Origin: CAZEWZ01 sp964516765
GTDB lineage: Bacteria > Bacteroidota > Bacteroidia > Flavobacteriales > UBA7430
Length of the DNA stretch: 64,000 bases
NCBI GenBank assembly: GCA_964516765.1
Contig: CAZEWZ010000003.1
Location: 80,404-144,403, forward strand
Direction of reading: 5' to 3'
This document shows positions 17,413-27,900 of this stretch, piece by piece. Under the pieces are notes generated by a model. It did not search any database. It saw nothing but the letters and a program-made list of their open reading frames with translations, and was not told where the DNA came from. Position 1 is the first letter of the stretch. Every line of letters starts with the position of its first letter. A program made the position numbers and the translations under genes.

Positions 17413-18546
17413 ATGATTAGAAAAACAGTTACCTTATTGTGCTCAATAGTCCTATTGGCATCGTGCGACAATGAATTAGATATCACTGCAGATTGGAAAG
17501 ATGTATCTGTTATTTATGGTATTCTAAATTCAGAAGATTCCATAAATTATGTTAAACTTAATAAAGCATTTCTTGGACAAGGAGATATAATGTCGATGGC
17601 TCAGCAATTTGATTCCTTATATTATAACCCTGATCAGGTGGGCCTTAGAATCATTGAATCTCAGCTTACTGGTAATCAATTTACCCCTATAAAGACCATA
17701 GAGATGGTACCAATAGATAACATCTTAAAGCCCGAAGGTCCATTTAGTTCACCTACACAAATTATATACCAAACCGACCAAATTTTAAATCATCTTAGAT
17801 ACTACACCGCAGAGGTTTATTATAAAGATACAGACCGAGTGATTGCATCCAACCCTATTCCTATTGATTTACTTAAACCTCTTTCAATGTCTTCTCCGAA
17901 CCCTTTTACTCCCATAAATATTGTACCTGATGGTTATGTTTCAAAAGCAGAATGGATTAGTATAAAAGGAGGGAAGTTATATGAATTGAATGTTACCTTT
18001 TATTACGCTGAACAGCAAATAGATGATTTATCTGATGTGGAATATAAATCTCTTGTTTGGTCTTTTCCATATCGAATGTCTTCTTCTATTTCTGGTGGAG
18101 AAAATATGAGTATTAATATAGATGCTTTACAATTCTTGACTTTTTTATCTTCAAATATTGAAGAAAACTTAAATGTATATAGACATGTTGTAGGATTACA
18201 GGCGATTCAATCTAATTCTGGTAGTGTAGCTATCACACATTCTTGTTTAGATTTTTCTCTTATGGTTGCCGGTGATGATTTATCTACATACATTAATTTA
18301 AATGAAAATTCTAATTCAATTGTGGTCGATCGTCCAGAGTATACAAATATTTCAAATTCAGACGGACAGCAGTATGTCGGTATATTTTCATCTCGATCTA
18401 ATGATTTAATAGAAAATATCAGAATTAATAACTCTAGCAACAATGAGATTGCATTCAATGAAATTACCAAGAATTTGAATTTTGCTTATTTCGAGGCATA
18501 TATTGATGACGAAGTAATGATTATTGATACGCTTTATGCTGATTAA
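17413..18546 (+). CDS. Outer-membrane-type lipoprotein of unknown function (DUF4249-like)
   Basis: A 377-residue lipoprotein. The lipobox LLASC puts the acylated cysteine at residue 18, followed by an acidic/Asn-rich stretch. The rest reads as beta-strand-rich repeats with IYGILNSEDSINYVKLNKAF near the N-terminus. This resembles DUF4249 lipoproteins that often accompany TonB-dependent receptors, but no such receptor is adjacent here, so the family call is tentative. There is no catalytic motif. It stands alone, with an overlapping divergent promoter region on its 5' side and the dnaK upstream region on its 3' side. Confidence 0.85.
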   Translation: MIRKTVTLLCSIVLLASCDNELDITADWKDVSVIYGILNSEDSINYVKLNKAFLGQGDIMSMAQQFDSLYYNPDQVGLRIIESQLTGNQFTPIKTIEMVPIDNILKPEGPFSSPTQIIYQTDQILNHLRYYTAEVYYKDTDRVIASNPIPIDLLKPLSMSSPNPFTPINIVPDGYVSKAEWISIKGGKLYELNVTFYYAEQQIDDLSDVEYKSLVWSFPYRMSSSISGGENMSINIDALQFLTFLSSNIEENLNVYRHVVGLQAIQSNSGSVAITHSCLDFSLMVAGDDLSTYINLNENSNSIVVDRPEYTNISNSDGQQYVGIFSSRSNDLIENIRINNSSNNEIAFNEITKNLNFAYFEAYIDDEVMIIDTLYAD

Positions 18547-18557
18547 TTAGACAAATT

Positions 18558-18599
18558 GTCATAATTTATGTCATATTTTGATTGATTGTCAGTCATAAT
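18558..18599 (+). promoter_or_regulatory. Three GTCATA(A/T)T direct repeats upstream of dnaK
   Basis: GTCATAAT at 18558-18565, GTCATATT at 18570-18577 and GTCATAAT at 18592-18599. Offsets are 12 and 22 bases, about one and two helical turns. The first pair also forms an imperfect dyad (GTCATAA-T-TTATGTC). No CIRCE element (HrcA site) and no TAnnTTTG box are seen before dnaK, so this cluster is the best candidate for its control site. Confidence 0.4.
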
Positions 18600-18703
18600 G
18601 TGACCTTTTTTTGATCAAAACATGCTTTTATTCAATGGCATAAAGATTGTTTAATATCTGTTAGAAAATAAAAGTAAATAATTTAAGAATTAAATTTTAA
18701 GAT

Positions 18704-20587
18704 ATGAGTAAAATTATCGGAATTGATTTAGGTACGACAAACTCTTGTGTCTCGGTAATGGAAGGTAATGAGCCTGTTGTTATAGCAAATGCTGAAGGAA
18801 AAAGAACTACTCCTTCTATTGTTGCATTTGTGGAAGGTGGAGAAAGAAAAGTTGGAGATCCTGCTAAAAGACAGGCAATCACCAATCCTCAAAAAACAAT
18901 TTCTTCTATCAAACGTTTTATGGGAGAATCTTTTGATAAATGTGCCAAAGAAATCAAAAATGTTCCTTATAAAGTAGCTAAGGGAGACAACAATACTCCA
19001 AGAGTAGATATTGACGGAAGAATGTATACTCCCCAAGAGATTTCTGCAATGGTGCTTCAGAAAATGAAGAAAACAGCGGAAGAGTATTTAGGTCAAGATG
19101 TTACCGAGGCAGTAATCACTGTCCCTGCATACTTTAACGATTCTCAAAGACATGCAACAAAAGAAGCAGGAGAGATTGCTGGTTTAAAAGTAAGACGAAT
19201 TATTAATGAACCTACCGCAGCCGCTTTGGCTTATGGGCTAGATAAAAAAGATAAAGACGTAAATATTGCGGTATTTGATTTGGGTGGTGGAACATTTGAT
19301 ATTTCCATACTAGAATTAGGTGATGGCGTATTTGAAGTTAAGTCTACCAATGGAGATACTCATTTAGGTGGTGATGATTTCGATCAAGTTATTATTGACT
19401 GGTTAGCTAAAGAGTTTAAAACAGAAGAGTCTATTGATCTTCGCGAAGACCCTATGGCTCTTCAACGTCTAAAAGAGGCTGCCGAAAAAGCAAAAGTAGA
19501 ATTATCTTCTTCGACACAGACTGAGATTAATCTTCCTTATGTTACTGCAACAGCTTCTGGTCCTAAGCACTTAGTTCGTTCTTTATCAAGGTCTAAATTT
19601 GAGCAGCTTTCTGATTCATTAATTAAGCGTTCTATCACACCATGTAAAAAGGCCTTGGCAGATTCAGGTTTAGATAAAAAAGAAATAGATGAGGTGATTC
19701 TAGTTGGAGGTTCTACTCGTATTCCTGCTATTCAGTCTATAGTTGAAGAATTTTTCGGAAAGAAGCCTTCCAAAGGAGTGAACCCTGACGAGGTAGTTGC
19801 TGTAGGTGCAGCTATCCAAGGTGGTGTATTAACTGGTGAGGTAAAGGATGTTCTTTTATTAGATGTGACCCCATTATCTCTTGGAATTGAGACTATGGGA
19901 GGTGTTTTCACTAAATTGATTGATGCTAATACTACTATCCCTACAAATAAGTCTCAGATTTTCTCTACTGCCGCTGACAATCAGCCTGCTGTAGATATTC
20001 ATGTTCTCCAAGGTGAACGATCCATGGCTACAGATAATAAAACGATTGGTCGCTTTCAATTAACTGACATTCCTCCTGCACAAAGAGGAGTTCCACAAAT
20101 TGAAGTTTCATTTGATATTGATGCTAATGGAATTATGAAAGTTTCTGCTAAAGACAAGGCTACTGGTAAAGAACAGCATATTAATATTGAATCTTCTTCT
20201 GGATTAACAGAGGCTGAAATTCAGACCATGCGTGATGAGGCAAAAGCCAACGAAGATGCAGATAAAGAGGCAAAAGAAACAGTTGATAAATTAAATTCTG
20301 CAGATCAAATGATTTTTCAGACTGAAAAGCAAATTTCTGAATTTGGCGACAAATTACCCGAAGACAAAAAAGCACCTATAGAAGATGCCATAGCAGATCT
20401 TAAAAAAGCACATGAGTCAAAAGATATAGCAGCTATCGATGTCAAAATGGAAGCTTTAACTCAAATCTTTCAAGCAGCCTCTCAAGACATGTATAAAGAG
20501 TCTAATGAGGGAGAGAAAGATTCTCAACCAGAACCCTCTGAATCTACAGAAGATGTTACTGATGTTGATTTTGAAGAAGTCAAATAA
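18704..20587 (+). CDS. dnaK: Molecular chaperone DnaK (Hsp70)
   Basis: Hsp70 chaperone that folds and protects proteins with DnaJ and GrpE; neither partner is in this window. It has 627 residues, normal for the family. The ATPase domain starts GIDLGTTNSCVSVMEG. Signatures are NEPTAAALAYG, DLGGGTFDISIL and VGGSTRIPAIQ. The linker is VLLLDVTPLSLGIET, followed by the beta-sandwich substrate-binding domain and helical lid. It ends with an acidic tail and EEVK-type terminus. The gene is followed by a strong terminator and is monocistronic. The leader of about 150 bases contains a repeated GTCATAAT motif. Confidence 0.99.
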   Translation: MSKIIGIDLGTTNSCVSVMEGNEPVVIANAEGKRTTPSIVAFVEGGERKVGDPAKRQAITNPQKTISSIKRFMGESFDKCAKEIKNVPYKVAKGDNNTPRVDIDGRMYTPQEISAMVLQKMKKTAEEYLGQDVTEAVITVPAYFNDSQRHATKEAGEIAGLKVRRIINEPTAAALAYGLDKKDKDVNIAVFDLGGGTFDISILELGDGVFEVKSTNGDTHLGGDDFDQVIIDWLAKEFKTEESIDLREDPMALQRLKEAAEKAKVELSSSTQTEINLPYVTATASGPKHLVRSLSRSKFEQLSDSLIKRSITPCKKALADSGLDKKEIDEVILVGGSTRIPAIQSIVEEFFGKKPSKGVNPDEVVAVGAAIQGGVLTGEVKDVLLLDVTPLSLGIETMGGVFTKLIDANTTIPTNKSQIFSTAADNQPAVDIHVLQGERSMATDNKTIGRFQLTDIPPAQRGVPQIEVSFDIDANGIMKVSAKDKATGKEQHINIESSSGLTEAEIQTMRDEAKANEDADKEAKETVDKLNSADQMIFQTEKQISEFGDKLPEDKKAPIEDAIADLKKAHESKDIAAIDVKMEALTQIFQAASQDMYKESNEGEKDSQPEPSESTEDVTDVDFEEVK

Positions 20588-20604
20588 GGAGAATTATGGA
20601 TAAA

Positions 20605-20638
20605 TAAAAAGCCCAATATTGGGCTTTTTATTTTTTTA
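20605..20638 (+). terminator. Intrinsic terminator after dnaK
   Basis: An 11-base stem TAAAAAGCCCA/TGGGCTTTTTA (20605-20615 with 20620-20630) and a 4-base loop, followed by a T-rich tract. It begins 17 bases after the dnaK stop. Confidence 0.9.
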
Positions 20639-20682
20639 GACCATTTCTATTCATTAATATTGTTATATATAAAAATAAAAAA

Positions 20683-21033
20683 ATGAGACATAAACTTATT
20701 TATAGCCTATCAAGCCTGTTGTTAATCTTAGCATCTTGTTCACAAAATACTGAGTCCACATCTAAAGAAAAAATAATTCATACTCAGTCATCTAATGAAG
20801 ATTTTAATTCTGAAGTGATAAAAATAAGTACAGAGATTGAGAAAATATTTTTAAAAGAAAAAGATGCTAAATCTCGTTTAAATAGGATTTCATCGATTCA
20901 GAAAAAAACAAAACTGCCCTTCCTTGATTTTAAAAAGGTTATGATTAAAAGTATGAGGAAATTAAATATTCCAGATGAAGATCAAAAATTCATGATTAAA
21001 TCTTTTGACACTATGAATAAAAATTCTTTTTGA
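20683..21033 (+). CDS. Small lipoprotein, function unknown
   Basis: A 116-residue protein with a signal peptide and lipobox LASC, acylated Cys at residue 19. The mature part is rich in Lys, Ser and Glu and mostly helical (SEVIKISTEIEKIFLKEKDAKSR), with no motif I know. It lies between two intrinsic terminators (after dnaK and before rarA), so it is an independent transcription unit. A poor -7 match (TAATATTG) precedes it. The clean lipoprotein signal makes it a convincing gene despite its small size. Confidence 0.75.
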   Translation: MRHKLIYSLSSLLLILASCSQNTESTSKEKIIHTQSSNEDFNSEVIKISTEIEKIFLKEKDAKSRLNRISSIQKKTKLPFLDFKKVMIKSMRKLNIPDEDQKFMIKSFDTMNKNSF

Positions 21034-21060
21034 TATAATAAGAGTTTCTTATCTGTAATT

Positions 21061-21095
21061 AAAACCCTCCAAATTAAAAGGAGGGTTTTGTTTTT
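21061..21095 (+). terminator. Intrinsic terminator after the small lipoprotein
   Basis: A 10-base perfect stem AAAACCCTCC/GGAGGGTTTT (21061-21070 with 21080-21089) and a 9-base A-rich loop, followed by GTTTTT. It starts 27 bases after the stop. Confidence 0.9.
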
Positions 21096-21127
21096 AACAT
21101 ATATCTAATAAACAATTTGTGTTACAT

Positions 21128-22402
21128 ATGTATAAGCCTCTTGCAGAAAGACTAAGACCTAAAATCTTAGAAGAATATATTGGTCAAGCTCATCTTGTGG
21201 GTGAAGATTCTGTTTTCCGAAAAGCCATCGAATCTGGTGTTTTGCCATCGTTAATTTTTTGGGGACCTCCCGGGGTAGGGAAAACAACTTTAGCAAGTTT
21301 AATTGCTGAGCAGTTAGGTCGAGAAATTTATACTCTTAGTGCAATCAATTCTGGTGTTAAAGATGTTAGAGAAGTTATTGATAAAGTAGGTAGTAGAGGA
21401 ATTTTCGGAACCGCTAGTCCAGTTTTGTTTATTGATGAAATACATCGGTTTAGTAAATCTCAACAAGATTCACTTCTTGGAGCTGTTGAGACGGGAGTTG
21501 TAACTCTTATTGGCGCGACGACAGAAAATCCTTCTTTTGAGGTTATTCCAGCTTTACTTTCTCGATGTCATGTATATATACTCGATCATTTTTCAGACCA
21601 AGACCTACAGAAATTACTTCAAAGAGCAATTTCTCTAGATGTACAACTCTCTAAAAAAGAGATTATAATCCATGAAGATAAGGCCTTGTTAAGATTGTCT
21701 GGTGGGGACGCGCGTAAACTGCTTAATATTTTTGAATTGATTATTAATTCTGAGAATACAAGCCAAGTTATTGTTAACGATTCGCTAGTAAATAAACACG
21801 CTCAACAAGTACTAATATCATATGATAAAGGAGGAGAAAAGCATTATGATGTAGTTTCAGCCTTAATTAAATCTATCCGGGGAAGCGATCCAAATGGAGC
21901 AGTATATTGGTTAGCTAGAATGATTGATGGCGGAGAGGATGTGAAATTTATTGCAAGGAGATTATTAATCGCTGCGAGTGAAGATATTGGAAATGCAAAT
22001 CCAACGGCACTAATTATGGCGAATAATTGTTTTCAAGCAGTAAGTCTGATTGGTATGCCTGAGAGTAGAATTATTCTTTCCCAATGCGTTACTTATTTAG
22101 CAACCTCAATAAAGAGTAATTCCTCACATATTGCAATTAATAAAGCACAAATAGCGATTAAAAAGAGCGGATTTTTATCAGTTCCCCTTCATTTGAGAAA
22201 TGCACCTACTGAATTGATGAAAGATTTAAATTATAGTAAAGATTATAAATATGCCCATGATTACCAAAATCATTTTATTGAGCAAGAATTTCTTCCAGAA
22301 GAATTAAGTGGGAGTAAATTTTTTGATCCTGGAAACAATTCTAGAGAAAATTCAATTCGAGAATTCTTGAGAATACGTTGGAAAGATAAATATGGATATT
22401 AA
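21128..22402 (+). CDS. rarA: Replication-associated recombination protein A (MgsA/RarA AAA+ ATPase)
   Basis: A clamp-loader-like AAA+ ATPase acting at stalled forks with SSB. It has 424 residues from the chosen start. The opening MYKPLAERLRPKILEEYIGQ is the family N-terminus, with Walker A GPPGVGKTT and Walker B FIDEIHRFSK. The arginine-finger/sensor region is GATTENPSF. The C-terminal tetramerisation domain includes GSDPNGAVYWLARM and PTALIMANNCFQAV. A GTG at 21119 would add three residues, but a near-consensus -7 sequence (ACAATTTG, 21112-21119) ends there, so ATG 21128 is preferred. It is convergent with the ZIP transporter gene. Confidence 0.95.
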   Translation: MYKPLAERLRPKILEEYIGQAHLVGEDSVFRKAIESGVLPSLIFWGPPGVGKTTLASLIAEQLGREIYTLSAINSGVKDVREVIDKVGSRGIFGTASPVLFIDEIHRFSKSQQDSLLGAVETGVVTLIGATTENPSFEVIPALLSRCHVYILDHFSDQDLQKLLQRAISLDVQLSKKEIIIHEDKALLRLSGGDARKLLNIFELIINSENTSQVIVNDSLVNKHAQQVLISYDKGGEKHYDVVSALIKSIRGSDPNGAVYWLARMIDGGEDVKFIARRLLIAASEDIGNANPTALIMANNCFQAVSLIGMPESRIILSQCVTYLATSIKSNSSHIAINKAQIAIKKSGFLSVPLHLRNAPTELMKDLNYSKDYKYAHDYQNHFIEQEFLPEELSGSKFFDPGNNSRENSIREFLRIRWKDKYGY

Positions 22403-22416
22403 ACCGGCCAATAAGA

Positions 22417-23112
22417 TTATACTATATAAGCCAAGAGACTGGCAAAACCAATAGCGACTAATTTTTGGATATTAAATTTATGCCCTTCCGAACTTTCAAA
22501 AAGTATAGTGGTCGAAATGTGAAGGAATATTCCGACCACAATAGCCATAATTTCTTGGTGATATTGTCCAATCTCTTGAATTAGGTGTCCCGTCAAGCTC
22601 CCTAGTGGAGCCATGAGTGCGAAAAAGCTGATTAGGATAATTGATTTAAGTGTAGAAAAATTTGCTTGTGTAAAGAGACTCATTAATACAATTGTAACGG
22701 GGATTTTATGTAAGGCAATTCCTGTTAGCAAGGAATTCTCAAGATGTCCGTGTAAGTGCCCATGATACTCGATTCCCCCTAGTGGCATTCCCTCGAGGTA
22801 TGCGTGGATGGCAAGGCTAAGCAGCATTGAAGTGGGGACAGTTTTGTTGTGAGAGTGTCCATGCCCATGCTCAATTCCCTGAGAGAAAAATTCCAATACA
22901 ATCTGAAGAATAAATCCAATTAATAGAAAAAGACCAATATTTTTGGTCTCTCCAGAATATACTTCCGGAATGAGATGAAAAACAGAAATAGCAAATAGGT
23001 AAGCACCAGAAAAAGCTAACAGTAGCTTAATGGCGTTCGTATTTAGATTACTTACTAGTCGAACAAGGATTAGGCCAATAAAAACGGAGCCAATAAGAAA
23101 TATATATGTCAT
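22417..23112 (-). CDS. ZIP family metal transporter
   Basis: A 231-residue inner-membrane protein with about seven to eight hydrophobic segments. It probably imports zinc or another divalent metal. The transmembrane metal-site motif HAYLEGMPLG (HxxxEGxP) and the following ALHKIPV block are the ZIP signature. Two His-rich loops (HGHGHSHN and HGHLHGH) would bind metal. No metal-responsive operator is recognised. It has its own -7 element and is the last of three minus-strand membrane or metabolic genes, separated from the next by about 50 bases. Confidence 0.9.
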   Translation of the reverse strand: MTYIFLIGSVFIGLILVRLVSNLNTNAIKLLLAFSGAYLFAISVFHLIPEVYSGETKNIGLFLLIGFILQIVLEFFSQGIEHGHGHSHNKTVPTSMLLSLAIHAYLEGMPLGGIEYHGHLHGHLENSLLTGIALHKIPVTIVLMSLFTQANFSTLKSIILISFFALMAPLGSLTGHLIQEIGQYHQEIMAIVVGIFLHISTTILFESSEGHKFNIQKLVAIGFASLLAYIV

Positions 23113-23132
23113 TTCAACGAATTATTCTAAGT

Positions 23133-23140
23133 CAAATATA
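23133..23140 (-). promoter_or_regulatory. -7 element of the ZIP transporter gene
   Basis: TATATTTG on the minus strand, an exact consensus match, ending 20 bases before the ATG at 23112. Confidence 0.55.
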
Positions 23141-23162
23141 TAAAGAAAATGAATAATTAGCT

Positions 23163-23894
23163 CTAGTTTTTTTTCAATAATAAAATAAGCCTATCCGAAT
23201 GCTCTTCTTCGAATATATTAAGATGGTAGTCACCAAAAACTTTAACGATATTGAGTCCAGAAATACTTGCCATTTTTTGAAAGTCTGTCATTATGAATGC
23301 ACTGACTCTTTCTTGAAAATGAAACTCTTTTTTCTGGTCCTTGACACAAATATTTTTATTGATATGGGTGCCGTCAAAATATCTTCTTATATTAAATATA
23401 ATTGAGTCTATTTCTTTAGTTTCTTCTATGATTAGATTGTGTAATACTTTTTTGACATTAAAAAAATCAAGCACTAGTATTCCATGTGGACGAAGGTTTT
23501 CACATATAGCGCTTAATACATCGATATTATCACGGGTATTATTAAAATAACCAAAACTTGTAAAAAGATTAAATACATAGTCAAAATGATTGCTTTTGTA
23601 AACATGTCTCATGTCATGTAGAGCAAAATGAGCTCCATCCACCATTAATTCTTTGGCCTTTGCTATGCTATGCTCAGATAAATCTATGCCTGTTGATATA
23701 TATCCTTTTTTAGCAAGATGAATAGTGTGTCTTCCTTTTCCACAAGCTAGGTCTAATACTTTATTTCCATCCTTCATATTGAGATGATTACATAGCTTAT
23801 CAATAAAATTAGAGGCCTCTGTTTCATTTCTATTTTGATACAAAATATGATAATATTCAGTGTTAAACCAATCGATAAACCAATCTTTTTTCAT
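23163..23894 (-). CDS. Class I SAM-dependent methyltransferase
   Basis: A 243-residue methyltransferase. SAM motif I is VLDLACGKGRHT near residue 43, followed by GIDLSEHSI (acidic loop after strand 2) and motif IV-like FDYVFNLFTSFGYF. The last third has beta-strands typical of small-molecule methyltransferases. The substrate is unknown. It begins two bases after the stop of the TauE-like permease gene on the same strand, so the two are an operon. There is no signal or membrane segment. Confidence 0.9.
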   Translation of the reverse strand: MKKDWFIDWFNTEYYHILYQNRNETEASNFIDKLCNHLNMKDGNKVLDLACGKGRHTIHLAKKGYISTGIDLSEHSIAKAKELMVDGAHFALHDMRHVYKSNHFDYVFNLFTSFGYFNNTRDNIDVLSAICENLRPHGILVLDFFNVKKVLHNLIIEETKEIDSIIFNIRRYFDGTHINKNICVKDQKKEFHFQERVSAFIMTDFQKMASISGLNIVKVFGDYHLNIFEEEHSDRLILLLKKN

Positions 23895-23896
23895 AG

Positions 23897-24676
23897 TTAA
23901 AGGATGTATAAATGAAGATTGAATAATTTTATTATTGCCAAAGAAATCATAAATATTAGGAGTCGTCTAACGCATAGTGCATATTTTTTATTTTCTAGCG
24001 TATATTTGGTCGCTAACCAGGCTCCCAGACCTTGCCCTGATGCCAAAGAAAAGGCGGGTATCCAATCTACTTGGTTGTTGTACATATAAATTAATAGCGC
24101 GGGCAGTGTGATGGCTGTAGAAATGATGATTTTTATAAAATTAGCATCCAAAATACTATATTTTGTAATTAACACTAAAGCACTTAAAAATAGAATACCC
24201 ATTCCCATTTGAATAAAGCCCGCATACCATCCAATTACAAAGAATATAATAAAATTTATTATACTCTTATTGTTCCCTCTTTGTTCTGAATCAATTAGCC
24301 AATTTTTAGGTTTAAATGTGACTAGAAAAAGAATGAAAATCATCAGATAGCCCATCATTGAGCTGAGCGTGTCGTCTGACAGTTGAATGGCCGTACAAGC
24401 ACCAAATACTGTTCCCAGTACACAGGGTGGAATAAACCAAAGACTCTCCTTAAATAGGGATTTAAATTGAGTATTTTTTTTAAAAGTTAGCACACTCACA
24501 ATGCATTGCACCATTGCTCCGAGTCGGTTCGTTCCATTGGCAAGACCCGGAGGCATTCCTGAAAACAGCAATAGGCTTAGGGTGAAAATAGATCCATTTC
24601 CCGCAATTGTATTAATAATACCCGCCAATAAGCCAGCAAATGAAAATAATAGATAGAAATACCACTCTAAATTCAT
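23897..24676 (-). CDS. TauE/SafE-family permease (sulfite exporter family)
   Basis: A 259-residue inner-membrane protein with about eight predicted hydrophobic helices. The opening region LLAGIINTIAGNGSIFTL corresponds to the conserved G-x2-N-x3-G-G/N-G block of the TauE/SafE family. A second copy of the motif lies in the second half (GWYAGFIQMGMGILF). Members export sulfite, sulfonates or other organic anions; the actual substrate cannot be inferred. It is the first gene of a two-gene operon with the methyltransferase. The upstream 250-base gap is very AT-rich with no consensus -7 element on this strand. Confidence 0.88.
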   Translation of the reverse strand: MNLEWYFYLLFSFAGLLAGIINTIAGNGSIFTLSLLLFSGMPPGLANGTNRLGAMVQCIVSVLTFKKNTQFKSLFKESLWFIPPCVLGTVFGACTAIQLSDDTLSSMMGYLMIFILFLVTFKPKNWLIDSEQRGNNKSIINFIIFFVIGWYAGFIQMGMGILFLSALVLITKYSILDANFIKIIISTAITLPALLIYMYNNQVDWIPAFSLASGQGLGAWLATKYTLENKKYALCVRRLLIFMISLAIIKLFNLHLYIL

Positions 24677-24927
24677 GAATTAAATTTTTAAAATTGATCT
24701 ATTTTTCTCGATCTAATTAAATAAATTTTACGTTCGAATATACATTTTTTTCATTTTCAATTTGACTATAATGTTATTATTTATATATGGAATTAAATTG
24801 CTAGGTCAAGATTATTTTTTTAATAAAATAGCAGATTTAAGTTAACATTGAATGGTTCACAAGTTCCTAATATATTATTCATGAAACTAGATTAGTTTTA
24901 TAATTTTAAATTGTAAAAATAAAACCA

Positions 24928-27900
24928 ATGAGAATAATATTCGCCACCTTTATATTTGCGTTATTGATAGGTCAAAGAGCGCAATCCCAGTCAGAGTCAA
25001 TTATGACTTTTATGGTCTCTTATCATTCAGCTCTTCAGTCTTATAATGAATCCTTATTTGCGGAGTCCTACGATGCTTTTTTGACTTTGGAGAAACAGGT
25101 AATAGACCCAAGTAGCCTGTTGGCTGTGAATACTTCTTTTTATAAGTGTAAGTCAGCAATGCAACTTTTTCATGATGACGCTCTTAAAATGATGCTCAAT
25201 TTTATGGAAATGTACCCCAATAATATTCATTTTAATGAGGCTAATAATATTATAGCAAATTATTTTTTTCAGAAAAGAGAGTATAATAAAGCTGCCCAAT
25301 ACTATGATTTTGTTGATGAAAATATCTTGCAAACCAAACAAAGAGTTAGTTTCATTTTTCAATATGCCTATAGTTTATTTTCTCTAGGGGAATTAGAAAA
25401 GGCTTCATTTTTATTTCAAGATCTTCTTTTAAGCGACTCTGAACATAAGATTTCTTCCAAATACTATTTGGCTTGTATCGCCTATCAAAATCTTAATTTT
25501 GCGACCGCAGAAAAATATTTTTTAGAACTCATTGACCTTGGCTTATATTTGCAGGATGCACCTATGTATATAGCAAATATATACCATCAGCAACGTTCTT
25601 TTAAGCAAGTTATTTCCTTTGGTCTGAATTATACAGATTCACTGATATTGCCAAGCCCAGAATTGTATAAGCTGATTGGAGAGGCTTATTATCGAGAAAA
25701 AAATTATGAAAAAGCAATTTATTTTTTTAAGGACAAATATTTGAGTCTTGAAGCCAAATTAGATCCTCCGGGTTTTTATTTATTGGGGCAATCATATTAC
25801 CGATTAAAAGAATATTCACTAGCCAGCTCGGCATTTAATAAAATTATTCAAGTCGAGGATAGTTTGGCCCAGAACGCATATTATTATTTAGGAGATTGTT
25901 ATCTAAATTTAGAGGACAAACGCTCTGCTCAAAATGCCTTCGAGTCTGCCTCTAATTATGATTTTAATTCCCGTATCACCGAGCATGCTTCCTTTAATTT
26001 TGCTAAGTTATGTTATGAGTTAGGTTATCCCTTTGCAGACCCGACAATGATCTTGCAAGATTTCATTAATGATTTTCCAGGTTCTGAGTATTTAGATGAT
26101 GCTTATTCTTATTTGGTAAATGCTTTTCTGACGCACAAAGATTATTCCAGAGCTATTAAGTCAATGGAGATAAATGGACTGGAGAATATATTTCTTCAAC
26201 AAGCCTATCAGGAAGTTTCGTATTACAGAGCTGTCCAGTTATTTAATGATGGTTTTTATGATACATCTATTACTCATTTTGATAAAGCATTGATTTATTC
26301 ACATAACAAATCCTATGAGTCTCTTTCTTATTTTTGGAGAGCTGAGTCCTATTTTCGTCTTGGCCAGTTTGAGAATAGTATCGCTTCTTATCAAGATTTT
26401 CAACATTCCCCAATGTCCAGTGCACTTCCAGAATTTGAATCTGCTTCCTATCATATCGCTTATGCAAACTTTAAATTATGGCGTTTTCCCGAAGCTCTCT
26501 TTGCTTTTGAATCTTTTGCGGGTTCTACCAATTCTGACGATGTAAAATTACACGACACTTATACAAGAATGGGGGATTGTCATTATATGCTCAAAGAATA
26601 CGGAAAAGCTATAAATGATTATCAAAAATCTGTATCACTAAGGGGAGTAGATTCTGACTATGCTGCCTACCAGATTGCTTTAGCATACCAGCAAATGAAA
26701 GATTATAATAAAGTTGTTGACCAATTAATTAATTTCGACATTGACTTTTCAACATCTACATACAGAGACGATGCTCTGTATAGAATGGGTGAATCATACA
26801 TTAAATTAAACCGGCCCATCCTAGCCATAGAAAGATTCAGACAAATAGAAAGTCAATATTCCAATAGTGCTTATTTGGTAGATGCAAAAATGAAAATTGG
26901 TCTGGTTCTTTATAATGAAGAAAATTTTACAGAGAGTATCAACGAATTTAAGAATTTAGTTTCTAGCTATCCCGCAACTGATATAGCCAGAGAAGCCATT
27001 AACAACGCAAGAAGTGCCTACGTAGACATTGGAGATGTAAGGGCCTACGCAGATTGGCTCGAAACACTAAGTTTCGTTATAATTAATCCTTCTACTATTG
27101 ATTCCACTTCATATGAATCGGCTCAATTACTTTATCTAAAAGGGAATTATGTAAAATCATTTAAGGGTTTTACTTCTTATGTGAAAGATTTCCCAGAGGG
27201 TGTGTTTAAGCTCTCTGCACAATTTTATTTGGGTAAATCTGCTATGGAATTGGACAGTTTAGATATTGCTTTAAGCGCATTTGAACAAGTCAATAGATAT
27301 TTCAATAATATATACACCATGCCCGCACTCAAGCAGTCTGCATTCTTATACCAATCCTCTAAACAATATAACAAGGCCATAGATACTTTTTATAGTATAG
27401 ATGACCGGGCAGAGACTGTGGAGGAACAGCTTTTCGCCAAACAGGGTTTGATGGACTGTTTTTTTGCCATCAGAGAATACGATCAGGCAATTGCAGAAGC
27501 ACAATTGGTTTTAAATTCTGGCCGTGTTGATAAAAGTCTCATCTTAAAATTAAATACTTTTTTGGCTAGAGCGGCTTTTTTAAATCTCGATCGAAAACTT
27601 GCTTTAGAAAAATATTCTATTTTAGAAAAAGATAGTCAAGGAGTACTTAAAGCCGAAGCGATGTATCATATTGCTTACCTATCTTTTTATGAAGGAGATA
27701 TTGAGAAATCTATGGAGACTATTTTTGAGCAATCTAGATTACTTCCTCGCTATAAATTTTGGTTAGGTAAATCTTTTGTTTTATTAGCAAAAAATTATTG
27801 GGAACAAAAGGATGCCTTTCAGGCCAAGCATACCCTTGATCAACTTATTTTGAATATGGACTATCCTATCATAATCAAAGAAGCCAAGCAGTTAAAATTC

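Noticed and set aside
24677..24927. Search for a promoter or repeats in the gap before the TPR gene
   Set aside because: There is no TAnnTTTG match at a useful distance on either strand and no strong inverted repeat; just AT-rich DNA.
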